Assembly: GCA_905197115.1 (NCBI GenBank) | Contig: CAJJXN010000010.1 | Coordinates: 1-32,788, forward strand | Direction of reading: 5' to 3' | Length of the DNA: 32,788 nt | DNA from: an uncultured Bacillota bacterium | Lineage (GTDB): Bacteria; Bacillota_I; Bacilli_A; RFN20; CAG-631 | Shown here: piece after piece, positions 1 to 7,010 of the stretch | How positions within the stretch are numbered: position 1 is the stretch's first letter | How the letters are laid out: each line of letters opens with the position of its first letter | Position numbers and translations under genes: made by a program | Notes under the pieces: generated by a model | Told to the model about the DNA's origin: nothing | Databases searched by the model: none | What the model saw: only the letters and a program-made list of their open reading frames with translations

Positions 1-291
1 TTCGCTACCTTCAACTTCAATATCACCAGTTGGAATATTTTTATTTTTACTTACACGTTCAATTACTTTGCCTTTCGCATAAATGACATATTCATTTTTT
101 ATTTTACTCGTAATTTCACTGAATTTTTCATCACATACAAGTTGGGTAATCCCTTCTTTATCTCGTAAATCAATAAAAACCAATGACCCTAAATTTCTTT
201 TTTTAGCTACCCAACCTTTTAATTCAACAATTGAGTTAACATCTTGTATTCTTAATTGATTATTATGGTGCGTACGATGTTCGCTAATCAT
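1..291 (-). CDS. aspS: Aspartyl-tRNA synthetase, N-terminal part (cut by window edge)
   Basis: The 97 visible codons encode the N-terminal anticodon-binding OB fold of class II aspartyl-tRNA synthetase, which charges tRNA-Asp in the cytoplasm. The diagnostic stretch reads GWVAKKRNLGSLVFIDLRDK, the typical AspRS N-terminal strand pair, followed by the GITQLV segment. The ATG at 291-289 is preceded by AGGAGG about eight bases upstream, lying within the last codons of hisS; the two genes overlap by 8 bp, so they are translationally coupled. The catalytic domain lies beyond the left edge, so discrimination between Asp-specific and Asx-type enzyme is not possible here. Confidence 0.93.
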   Translation of the reverse strand, partial: MISEHRTHHNNQLRIQDVNSIVELKGWVAKKRNLGSLVFIDLRDKEGITQLVCDEKFSEITSKIKNEYVIYAKGKVIERVSKNKNIPTGDIEVEGSE

Positions 292-1561
292 TTTGCAACG
301 CCTCCTTCATAAATACATCCACATCTTTAATTGCGATGGTATGTTGTGTTTGCGTTTTTAAATTTTTAATATTGATTGCTTCTTTATTTAATTCATCTTC
401 ACCAAGGATAAAGGCATAAGCGAATTGATGTTTTGAAGCATATTTGAACATAGAAGAAACACTTTTCTTTTGGTTTTCCATGACTACACGATAACCTAAA
501 TCGCGCATATGATTTGCGATTTGAAAAGCTTTTAAAGTACAAGTAGAAGAAAGAGACATGACATAAATATCGGCTTTTTCATCAAATGCATCGCTTCCAA
601 ATCTTTCTTCTAAAATCAAAGCTAAACGATTCACTCCTAAACCAAATCCCACACAGCTTAAATCAGGGCCACCTAATTCTTTAACAAGATTACTATAATG
701 ACCACCGCCACCAATGGTATATACTTTTTGATCTTTCGTTTGAATATCGATTTCAAAGATTAATCCAGTATAATAATCTAAGCCACGAACTAATTTATGG
801 TCGATTACAAAAGGAATGTTTTCACTTTCAAGTAATTTTTGAACTTCTATAAAATCATTTTTTGAAGATTCATCTAAAGCAGAAATAGCAGTTGGAATAT
901 CTTTACTTAAGAAGAATTCTTTGTCAATTTTGCAATCTAAAATACGAAGCGGGTTCACTTGTAAACGTTTTTGACAATCTTCACATAAATCATTAGCAAA
1001 TTGACTAAAATAGTCTTTTAAAATATCGCGATAATGACTACGACATGTGCTATTGCCGAAACTATTGATTTTTACAACATAATCGTTTAAATTTAATTCT
1101 TTTAATACTTTTGTGGCAAAGACAATGGCTTCTACATCATCTAAATAAGAATTCGTTCCAACAATTTCTACTCCAAATTGACTAAATTCACGATATCTAC
1201 CGGCTTGAGGTCTTTCATAACGGAAAAAAGAACCTAAGTAATAATATTTTAAAGGCAAATCTATGGTTGCATATAATTTATTTTCAATAATTGCGCGAAT
1301 CGCACCTGCTGTCCCTTCTGGACGCAAAGAAATTTCTCTTTCACCTTTATCTTTAAATGAATACATTTCTTTACTTACAATGTCACTGCCTTCACCACTA
1401 CTTCTTGCAAATAAAGCTGTTGATTCAAAAGTTGGTGTTTGTATCATTTTATAATGATAATTTCTCGCTATTTTTTTACAAGCATTTTCAATTTTTTGAA
1501 AAATAGCAGCTTGTTTTTCATAAATGTCTAAGGTTCCACGAGGACGAATATAATTTGCCAT
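284..1561 (-). CDS. hisS: Histidyl-tRNA synthetase
   Basis: Class II synthetase that ligates histidine to tRNA-His. From the chosen ATG the protein is 425 residues, the usual bacterial length. Visible signatures are the N-terminal RGT..D motif, motif 2 around SFFRYERPQAGRYREFSQFG, the histidine-specific LVRGLDYYTG loop, the GGGGHYSNL glycine segment and motif 3 GFGLGVNRL, then a C-terminal anticodon-binding domain. A GTG nine bases further upstream (1570) lies on top of the AAAGGAG ribosome site, so ATG at 1561-1559 (MANYIRPRGT) is the better start. It sits 5 to 14 bp after rel and overlaps aspS; the apt-rel-hisS-aspS order is the classic Bacilli arrangement. It ends with TAG. No T-box leader is seen in front of it, as expected for an internal operon gene. 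Confidence 0.96.
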   Translation of the reverse strand: MANYIRPRGTLDIYEKQAAIFQKIENACKKIARNYHYKMIQTPTFESTALFARSSGEGSDIVSKEMYSFKDKGEREISLRPEGTAGAIRAIIENKLYATIDLPLKYYYLGSFFRYERPQAGRYREFSQFGVEIVGTNSYLDDVEAIVFATKVLKELNLNDYVVKINSFGNSTCRSHYRDILKDYFSQFANDLCEDCQKRLQVNPLRILDCKIDKEFFLSKDIPTAISALDESSKNDFIEVQKLLESENIPFVIDHKLVRGLDYYTGLIFEIDIQTKDQKVYTIGGGGHYSNLVKELGGPDLSCVGFGLGVNRLALILEERFGSDAFDEKADIYVMSLSSTCTLKAFQIANHMRDLGYRVVMENQKKSVSSMFKYASKHQFAYAFILGEDELNKEAINIKNLKTQTQHTIAIKDVDVFMKEALQND

Positions 1562-1575
1562 TTTCACCACTCCTT

Positions 1576-3801
1576 TTAATGGAATACTCTTTTTACTTCT
1601 AATATTCCTGTAATTTTATTTAAATTTGTCATTAATGTATCTAAATGATGAACATCCGATACATAAACAGTACAACTAATTGTTGCTGTTTTTGTTTCAT
1701 AATGCGATTTTGCATTTATACTATCAATTTTTATTTTAACACTTGAAATCAAACTTAGCAAATCAAGCACTAAATTTCCTCTATCATTGGCTATAATTTC
1801 TAAATCGACAGGGTAATAAGTTAATTTTAAAATTTCTGCCCATGAAGTTTCAATTAAACGTTTCTTTTCGTGTAAAATATTTGGACAATTTTTACGATGA
1901 ACTTTTACACCACTACCTCGAGTAATATAACCAACAATGGCATCACCAGGAATTGGCTTACAACAAGCAGCTGGTTCAACTTTTATACCATCTATCCCTT
2001 TAATCCGAATGTCATTTTTATTCGTTTTAACATCCGTGTTCACCTTTGATTTTTTGAGCAATTGATTGATTTGTACAACTAAATCGGGTTTCATGTCCAT
2101 ACATTGAGTCACAATTAATTGAGGACTTAATGCTTTTCTACCACAATTTAATATTAAATCTTCTGCTGATTTTGCATTAAAATAATTTAACACACTAATT
2201 TGATTTAAAGCATCCATGACTTCATCTTTATCAAGACCTCTTGATTCAATCGCTTCTTCAATCATTTGCAATCCTTTTTTATAGAAAACTTCATTGATAT
2301 TGTCGCGTTCTTGTTGCTCTCTTTTTGCAATAACTTTTTTTATTTGAGAACGCGCACTACTTGTTTTCACAAATTTTAGCCAGTCTTCTCGAGGACCTAA
2401 ATTATTTTTAGATGTTTTGATTTCTACTACATCTCCCGTTTTTAAAACGGTATTTAAAGGCACAATTACTTTATTGACTAAAGCTCCAATGGCTTTATTT
2501 CCAACTTCACTATGAATGCGATAAGCAAAGTCAATCGGTGTAGACCCTTGCGGTAAATCCACAATCTTTCCATTAGGAGTTAAACAATAAACATTTGCCT
2601 CAAAGATATCTTTTTGAATTTGGTGAATGTATTCAGAATCACTAGTATCAGGATTTTCTTCATACATATTAATTAATTGCCCTAACCATGCAAATTGTTC
2701 ACGGGTTAATTTTTGTTTTTTAGAAGCATCTTTGGCTTTATCTTTTCCTGCTGATTCTTTATAAATCCAATGAGCCGCCACACCATTTTCAGCAACGCGA
2801 TCCATTTCTTTTGTTCGAATTTGAATTTCAAAAAGGTTCCCGTCACTATCACAAATGGTTGTATGTAAAGATTGATACAGATTCGGTTTTGGCATGGCAA
2901 TATAATCTTTGAATCTTCCTGGAATTGGAACATATTTTTCATGAATCAAACCAAGAATTTCATAGCATTGTAATTTTGTATCGGTAATAATTCGAATTGC
3001 TTGTAAATCAAAGATTCTTTCGAAAATAATATCTTTTATATAAATTTTTTTATAAACACTGTAAATATGCTTAATTCTTCCAAAAATTTTATAAGATAAT
3101 TGATTATCATCTAATAATTTACCAATATCTTTTATAATTTTATCCACACCATCTTCATTAGAAGATAGTTTTTTGTCAATTAATTCTTTTATTTCTAAAT
3201 ATTTATCTTTATCAAGATAATAAAAAGATAAATTTTCTAATTCATTTTTTAACTCATTCATCCCTAATCGATGCGATAAAGGAGCATACACTTCAAGTGT
3301 TTCTTTCGCAATCTTTTTTTGCTTTTCCACACTATGAAATTGTAAGGTGCGCATATTGTGCAATCGATCTGCTAATTTAACAATGACCGCACGAACATCT
3401 TTTGCCATTGCTAGAATTAATTTTCGATGAGTGGCAGCTGTACTTTCTTCTAAATTAACAGTTGGTAAACGATGAATTTTCGTAACTGCTTCAACAATTG
3501 AAGCTACATCTTTACCAAATTCATTTTCTAATTCCTTTAAAGACACATCACAATCTTCTACTACATCATGTAATAATCCTGCTGCTAAAGTAGTCGGTGA
3601 CATTTGATAAGTCGCTAAAATATAGGTCACTTCAATACAATGGTTAATAAAAGGTTCCCCACTTTTACGAAATTGTTGAAAATGTTTTTTAGAAGCATAA
3701 TCAAAAGCTTTTAAAATAAAATCCATATCTTCTTGATTATGTATATATTTTTTTACTTGAGTCAATACATCTTGAAATGTACGAACAGTATGATATTCCA
3801 T
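1576..3801 (-). CDS. rel: Bifunctional (p)ppGpp synthetase/hydrolase
   Basis: Long RelA/SpoT homologue (741 residues) that makes and degrades the alarmone (p)ppGpp in response to amino-acid starvation. The N-terminal HD hydrolase looks intact: R45, H54, H78-D79 (HDVVED) and D145 (ADRLHNMRT) match the metal and nucleotide ligands of the family. The synthetase has GRIKHIYSVYKKI, FERIFDLQAIRI and YQSLHTT; its RFKD motif is the form found in bifunctional Rel rather than monofunctional RelA (which has ExDD). A TGS domain (VYCLTPNGKIVDLPQGST), a zinc-finger-like region with CC..P..GD and a C-terminal ACT domain follow. It lies 20 bp after apt. No clear Shine-Dalgarno precedes ATG 3801, which is unusual in this window, so translation may depend on coupling to apt. 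Confidence 0.96.
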   Translation of the reverse strand: MEYHTVRTFQDVLTQVKKYIHNQEDMDFILKAFDYASKKHFQQFRKSGEPFINHCIEVTYILATYQMSPTTLAAGLLHDVVEDCDVSLKELENEFGKDVASIVEAVTKIHRLPTVNLEESTAATHRKLILAMAKDVRAVIVKLADRLHNMRTLQFHSVEKQKKIAKETLEVYAPLSHRLGMNELKNELENLSFYYLDKDKYLEIKELIDKKLSSNEDGVDKIIKDIGKLLDDNQLSYKIFGRIKHIYSVYKKIYIKDIIFERIFDLQAIRIITDTKLQCYEILGLIHEKYVPIPGRFKDYIAMPKPNLYQSLHTTICDSDGNLFEIQIRTKEMDRVAENGVAAHWIYKESAGKDKAKDASKKQKLTREQFAWLGQLINMYEENPDTSDSEYIHQIQKDIFEANVYCLTPNGKIVDLPQGSTPIDFAYRIHSEVGNKAIGALVNKVIVPLNTVLKTGDVVEIKTSKNNLGPREDWLKFVKTSSARSQIKKVIAKREQQERDNINEVFYKKGLQMIEEAIESRGLDKDEVMDALNQISVLNYFNAKSAEDLILNCGRKALSPQLIVTQCMDMKPDLVVQINQLLKKSKVNTDVKTNKNDIRIKGIDGIKVEPAACCKPIPGDAIVGYITRGSGVKVHRKNCPNILHEKKRLIETSWAEILKLTYYPVDLEIIANDRGNLVLDLLSLISSVKIKIDSINAKSHYETKTATISCTVYVSDVHHLDTLMTNLNKITGILEVKRVFH

Positions 3802-3821
3802 ATGTTTTATTTCGCGTTGGT

Positions 3822-4334
3822 TTAATAATGTAATAAACTTAATGTTTTATAGCCATTTAATCGCTTTTCACCTTGTAGGGCATCTAAGCAAATTAAAAAA
3901 GCACAGCCAACGACAACTCCTCCTAATTCTTCAATTAAATGAATAGCAGCTTCAATCGTACCTCCTGTTGCTAATAAATCATCTATAATGACTACTTTTT
4001 GACCCGGTTGAATCGCATCTTTATGAAGATGCAATGTATTGGTACCATATTCTAAAGCATATTCAAAAGAAATCGTTTCTCTTGGTAATTTATTTGGTTT
4101 TCTTACAGGAGCAAATCCGATATTTAATTTAGAAGCTACTGGAGTTCCAAAAATAAAACCTCTCGCTTCTGGACCGACAATAATTTCTGCTCCTACAGAT
4201 TTAGCAAAATCTGCTAATTGATTAATCGTATATGAAAAGGCTTTCCCATTTTGAAGTAGTGGGGTCATGTCTCTAAACAAAATTCCTTCTTTTGGAAAAT
4301 TAGGTATATCTGCTATATATTTTTTTAAGTCCAT
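3822..4334 (-). CDS. apt: Adenine phosphoribosyltransferase
   Basis: Cytoplasmic purine-salvage enzyme that converts adenine and PRPP to AMP and pyrophosphate. At 170 residues it has the family length. The N-terminal FPKEGILFRDMTPLL segment, the base-binding EARGFIFG loop, and the PRPP-binding motif VVIIDDLLATGGT near the C-terminus are all present. A GTG at 4343 would overlap the AGGAGTG ribosome site, so ATG 4334 (MDLKKYIADI) is the likely start. It is the first gene of the apt-rel-hisS-aspS unit; linking adenine salvage to the (p)ppGpp enzyme is the conserved Bacilli arrangement. Confidence 0.96.
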   Translation of the reverse strand: MDLKKYIADIPNFPKEGILFRDMTPLLQNGKAFSYTINQLADFAKSVGAEIIVGPEARGFIFGTPVASKLNIGFAPVRKPNKLPRETISFEYALEYGTNTLHLHKDAIQPGQKVVIIDDLLATGGTIEAAIHLIEELGGVVVGCAFLICLDALQGEKRLNGYKTLSLLHY

Positions 4335-4355
4335 GTTTATCACTCCTATTTATGT

Positions 4356-4364
4356 ATTTTATCA
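4356..4364 (-). promoter_or_regulatory. Putative extended -10 promoter of apt operon
   Basis: On the minus strand the sequence reads TGATAAAAT, an extended -10 (TG, one base, TAAAAT), about 20 bp before the apt start. No convincing -35 lies 17 bp upstream (TGGTAT at best), so the call rests on the extended -10 and on position after the ftsL terminator. Confidence 0.4.
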
Positions 4365-4411
4365 AAAAATAAAGTAGAATACCATAGTATTTTAATAATA
4401 ATCGATATTTT

Positions 4412-4428
4412 TATTACTTATAGTAATA
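4412..4428. promoter_or_regulatory. Short palindrome upstream of apt promoter
   Basis: A perfect inverted repeat, arms TATTACT and AGTAATA around a TAT centre, lies about 50 bp upstream of the putative apt -10. It could be a protein-binding site; in AT-rich DNA a 7-bp arm is not strong evidence. Confidence 0.25.
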
Positions 4429-4442
4429 CTTTTAAAAATATT

Positions 4443-4471
4443 AAAAAAAAAAAGAGCACAAATATGTGCTC
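4443..4471 (-). terminator. Rho-independent terminator after ftsL
   Basis: The minus strand has a perfect 7-bp stem (GAGCACA pairing with TGTGCTC, 4-base loop) followed by eleven consecutive T. It begins 16 bp after the ftsL stop and separates the mraZ unit from apt. Confidence 0.88.
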
Positions 4472-4486
4472 AAAGAAAAGGAATAT

Positions 4487-4717
4487 TTAAAATGATTCTA
4501 AATTTAAATTAATCGTTTCGCCATCTTGAGAAATTGCATTATTTTCAAATTGCAAATTTTGTTCTTTTAAGTTAGCATTGGCTGTTTCAAGTTGGCGAGT
4601 TGCAGGAACGACAAGAATAGCCGTAAATAATAAAGCAAACAAGCCAATAACTGCTACTTTTTTCGTATTTCTTTCTAATGTTGTATTTGATCTTTTCTTT
4701 AAGTTTACGTATCTCAT
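4487..4717 (-). CDS. ftsL: Small FtsL-like divisome protein
   Basis: A 76-residue bitopic membrane protein: a basic cytoplasmic N-terminus (residues 1-20), one hydrophobic helix (about 21-38, starting KKVAVIGLFALLF), then a short polar, helix-prone outer segment (QLETANANLKEQNLQF). FtsL proteins have this layout and help assemble the septal FtsB/FtsI/FtsW complex. The call rests mainly on topology and on its place directly after mraZ-rsmH, where ftsL normally lies; the sequence itself is poorly conserved. It is shorter than typical FtsL (about 100 or more residues), so the coiled coil is minimal. A strong AAAGGAGGG precedes the ATG, 14 bp after rsmH. It is followed at once by a terminator, so no penicillin-binding protein or mraY is co-transcribed. 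Confidence 0.7.
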   Translation of the reverse strand: MRYVNLKKRSNTTLERNTKKVAVIGLFALLFTAILVVPATRQLETANANLKEQNLQFENNAISQDGETINLNLESF

Positions 4718-4731
4718 CTTGTGTCCCTCCT

Positions 4732-5685
4732 TTATAATTTTTCTATGACTCTTAGTTTTGCACTATGAGAACGTTTGTTGTGATTCAATTCTTCTTCACT
4801 GGCTAGAATTGGTTTTTTATTCAAAAGTGAATATTCAGGTTCTAAGTGATTCATATCTACCAACCCTTTTATGGATTTAGTTGGGTGAATCGCTTCATTA
4901 AACATTGTTTTTACAATTCGATCTTCTAAGGAATGAAATGTAATAATTGCCATTCTTCCATGGGGCTTTAATAAACTTAATCCTGCTTGAATGGTCTTTT
5001 TTAATCCTTCAAGTTCGTTATTTACTTCAATACGAATAGCTTGAAAGACTTTTTTGGCTGGGTGCCCTTTTTTATTTTTGATTGCTGAAGGTAAAGATTT
5101 TTTGATAATTTCAACTAATTCATAGGTTGTTTCGATTTCATTTCCATCATAATCATAGATTTCTTTTTTTCTTCTTTGCTCACATATATTTTTCGCAATT
5201 CTTTTTGCAAATGGTTCTTCTCCATATTCATAAAAAATTTTAACCAATTTTTCATAAGGATATGTGTTCACCACTTTATATGCATCAAGTATGCTATCTT
5301 GATTCATTCGCATATCTAATCTTGCATCCATTCGATATGAAAAGCCCCGCTCTTCTGTATCAAATTGGTAAGATGAAACGCCTAAATCTAGTAAAATACC
5401 ATCTACAAAGTCGACATCGAATTTTTTTAGTTCTTCTTTCATCTTACAATTATCTTCATGAATAATTGTAAAATTGTTTCCTATTTTTTGAAGCGATAAA
5501 GAAGCAGCTTTAATTGCGGTAGCATCCTTATCAAAAGCAAATAAATGTCCATTTTTTAATCCTTTTAAAATTTCGCTACTATGGCCACCACCACCTAAGG
5601 TGCCATCTACGTAAAGCCCATCTTCTTTAATGGCTAATAGTTCAATACTTTCTTTTAACAATACTGAGATATGATTGAACTCCAT
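4732..5685 (-). CDS. rsmH: 16S rRNA (cytosine-1402 N4)-methyltransferase RsmH
   Basis: Formerly MraW. It uses S-adenosylmethionine to methylate N4 of C1402 in the decoding centre of 16S rRNA. The 317-residue length is typical. It opens HISVLLKE, followed by the SAM-binding DGTLGGGGHS motif, LLDLGVSSYQFD, the ERGFSYRMDARLDMRM segment, an inserted helical domain, and the C-terminal ITFHSLEDRIVK motif. The ATG shares one base with the TAA of mraZ (5685), a coupled arrangement. Second gene of the mraZ-rsmH-ftsL unit. Confidence 0.96.
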   Translation of the reverse strand: MEFNHISVLLKESIELLAIKEDGLYVDGTLGGGGHSSEILKGLKNGHLFAFDKDATAIKAASLSLQKIGNNFTIIHEDNCKMKEELKKFDVDFVDGILLDLGVSSYQFDTEERGFSYRMDARLDMRMNQDSILDAYKVVNTYPYEKLVKIFYEYGEEPFAKRIAKNICEQRRKKEIYDYDGNEIETTYELVEIIKKSLPSAIKNKKGHPAKKVFQAIRIEVNNELEGLKKTIQAGLSLLKPHGRMAIITFHSLEDRIVKTMFNEAIHPTKSIKGLVDMNHLEPEYSLLNKKPILASEEELNHNKRSHSAKLRVIEKL

Positions 5686-6125
5686 TATTCCATTCCCATC
5701 AAGAAACTCGATAGCTTTTCAGCATTCTCTTCGAAACTTTCCTTTCCTTCATTTTCAATATTTAACCAAGTTGCAGCATCCCATATTTCAATCGTAGTGT
5801 TTACTCCGACAATACAACATTCTTTGGTAATATTTGCATTGTCTAATAAATAATCTGGAATCTTGACTCTTCCTTGTTTATCAATTTCAACATCGGAAGC
5901 ATTTCCATTGATAACTCTTGATAAAGATCTCACCATCTTATTTGCCACTGGCATAGAAACTAATGACTTTTGGAGTTTTTCCCACTCTTGTTCAGGATAA
6001 ATCGTGATACATTTTTCAAAACCAATTGTGATGACTGCGCCTTCACCAATTTTATCTCGAAATTTTGCTGGAAGAATTAAACGACCCTTATCGTCTAGAT
6101 TATGTCTAAATTGACCTCTAAACAT
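5685..6125 (-). CDS. mraZ: MraZ, DNA-binding regulator of the dcw cluster
   Basis: A 146-residue transcription regulator built from two tandem SpoVT/AbrB-type half domains. Each carries the family's DxxxR-type signature: DDKGRLILPAKFR near residues 11-23 and DKQGRVKIP near 82-90. MraZ proteins form ring-shaped oligomers that bind tandem repeats in front of their own gene; here three such repeats lie just upstream, so autoregulation is likely. A GGGAGGG ribosome site precedes the ATG. It is the first gene of a short unit with rsmH and ftsL. Confidence 0.96.
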   Translation of the reverse strand: MFRGQFRHNLDDKGRLILPAKFRDKIGEGAVITIGFEKCITIYPEQEWEKLQKSLVSMPVANKMVRSLSRVINGNASDVEIDKQGRVKIPDYLLDNANITKECCIVGVNTTIEIWDAATWLNIENEGKESFEENAEKLSSFLMGME

Positions 6126-6144
6126 CGTTTATCCCTCCCTTTTC

Positions 6145-6170
6145 TACCACTTTATACCACTTGGTACCAC
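6145..6170 (-). promoter_or_regulatory. MraZ box: three GTGGTA repeats at 10-bp spacing
   Basis: On the minus strand GTGGTA occurs at 6170-6165, 6160-6155 and 6150-6145, exactly one helical turn apart; the second and third are preceded by AA, giving AAGTGGTA. This matches the AAAGTGG-type repeats known as MraZ operators in Mollicutes and the TGGG-type boxes of other bacteria. The array starts immediately after the -10, so bound MraZ would sit over the transcription start. Confidence 0.78.
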
Positions 6171-6171
6171 C

Positions 6172-6200
6172 ATTATACGAATTTCATCCACAAATTGCAA
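6172..6200 (-). promoter_or_regulatory. Sigma-A promoter of mraZ-rsmH-ftsL
   Basis: Minus-strand -35 TTGCAA (6200-6195) and perfect -10 TATAAT (6177-6172) separated by exactly 17 bp. The predicted start falls in the first MraZ repeat. Confidence 0.75.
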
Positions 6201-6236
6201 TACATTTTTCTAATTTTTTTAAAATTTATCTTTTTA

Positions 6237-6265
6237 TTTTCATTTTTTTTGGCTTTCGGTATAAT
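6237..6265 (+). promoter_or_regulatory. Putative promoter of the HAD gene
   Basis: A perfect TATAAT at 6260-6265 with a weak -35 TTTTCA at 6237-6242 (17-bp spacer), divergent from the mraZ promoter. The start codon lies about 22 bp downstream of the expected transcription start. Confidence 0.5.
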
Positions 6266-6293
6266 GAATACGATAGAAAGCGAGGATTAAAAA

Positions 6294-6938
6294 ATGAAAT
6301 ATGATATCATAATTTGGGATTTTAATGGCACCATTTTAGATGATGTTAATTTATGCCATCAAATTTTAAATCAAATGTTAAGTGAACATCACTTACCAAC
6401 TGTTACGTTAGAGGAATACCGCAACATTTTTGGTTTTCCAGTAATTGATTATTATAGAAAAGTTGGGTTTAATGTAGATAATGGAGAATACGATAAATTG
6501 TCAGTTGAATTTATGGAATTATATCAAAAAGCTTCTTTATCTTGTCCTCTTTATACAAATCTTGTATCTACATTACAAAAAATTAAAGAAAATAATATTT
6601 TACAAGTATGTTTATCTGCAAGCCAAATTGATAATTTAAAACAACAACTCGCTCATTTTAAAATTGACTCATACTTTGATTTTGTTTTAGGATTAGATAA
6701 TATTCATGCCAAAAGTAAACTACATCTTGGTCAAAATTGGATTCAACAAAATCATTTTGAAAACAAAAAAATATTATGCATTGGAGATTCAGTTCATGAT
6801 TTTGAAGTAGCTACTACCTTAAATGCTGATTGTGTACTCATGTCATATGGTCACTTTTTAAAACATCGTTTAGAAAAAACTAATTGTATTGTTTTAGATG
6901 ATTTAAATGCTCTTTTACATTATTTAGATATTGAATAA
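6294..6938 (+). CDS. HAD-superfamily hydrolase (phosphoglycolate-phosphatase-like)
   Basis: A 214-residue cytoplasmic HAD phosphatase with a helical cap inserted after motif I. The nucleophile motif is DFNGTILDD, with D9 in place but Asn at position 11 where most HAD phosphatases carry the acid/base Asp (DxDGT). Motif II Ser (CLSAS), a motif III Lys (HAKSK) and motif IV GDSVHDFEVA follow. The general class hydrolyses small phosphoesters; substrate cannot be told from sequence. GAGG lies 8 bases before the ATG. It is monocistronic or weakly linked to the following ECF gene, which has its own promoter signals. The Asn substitution is a recognised minority variant in this superfamily, so I would not assume loss of activity. 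Confidence 0.85.
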   Translation: MKYDIIIWDFNGTILDDVNLCHQILNQMLSEHHLPTVTLEEYRNIFGFPVIDYYRKVGFNVDNGEYDKLSVEFMELYQKASLSCPLYTNLVSTLQKIKENNILQVCLSASQIDNLKQQLAHFKIDSYFDFVLGLDNIHAKSKLHLGQNWIQQNHFENKKILCIGDSVHDFEVATTLNADCVLMSYGHFLKHRLEKTNCIVLDDLNALLHYLDIE

Positions 6939-6958
6939 TTTATAAATCATGCTATAAT
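6931..6958 (+). promoter_or_regulatory. Putative promoter of the ECF S-component gene
   Basis: TATAAT at 6953-6958 preceded by TGC (extended -10) and by TTGAAT at 6931-6936 (16-bp spacer) inside the last codons of the HAD gene. The predicted transcript starts near 6965 with a leader of about 45 bases. Confidence 0.55.
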
Positions 6959-6966
6959 TATTCCGT

Positions 6967-7000
6967 CTTAAGGGACCCTTTGTGGCCTAAAAAGAAAGGA
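6967..7000 (+). promoter_or_regulatory. Leader able to mask the ribosome site, possible pseudoknot
   Basis: Within the short leader, CCTTT (6977-6981) is complementary to AAAGG (6995-6999), which is the Shine-Dalgarno of the ECF gene. A second pairing, TTAAGG (6968-6973) with CCTAA (6986-6990), with one bulged A, would interleave to give an H-type pseudoknot with an A-rich linker, a topology like preQ1-I aptamers. The known preQ1 consensus bases are not convincingly present, so this is a structural inference only. Confidence 0.3.
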
Positions 7001-7010
7001 AAGAAAAAAA

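Noticed and set aside
4379..4392. AATAC/GTATT inverted repeat near the apt promoter as an operator
   Set aside because: Five-base arms in AT-rich DNA are expected by chance.
6967..7000. Confident preQ1-I riboswitch call
   Set aside because: Topology is similar but the conserved core bases are not clearly present, and the downstream S component does not look like QueT.
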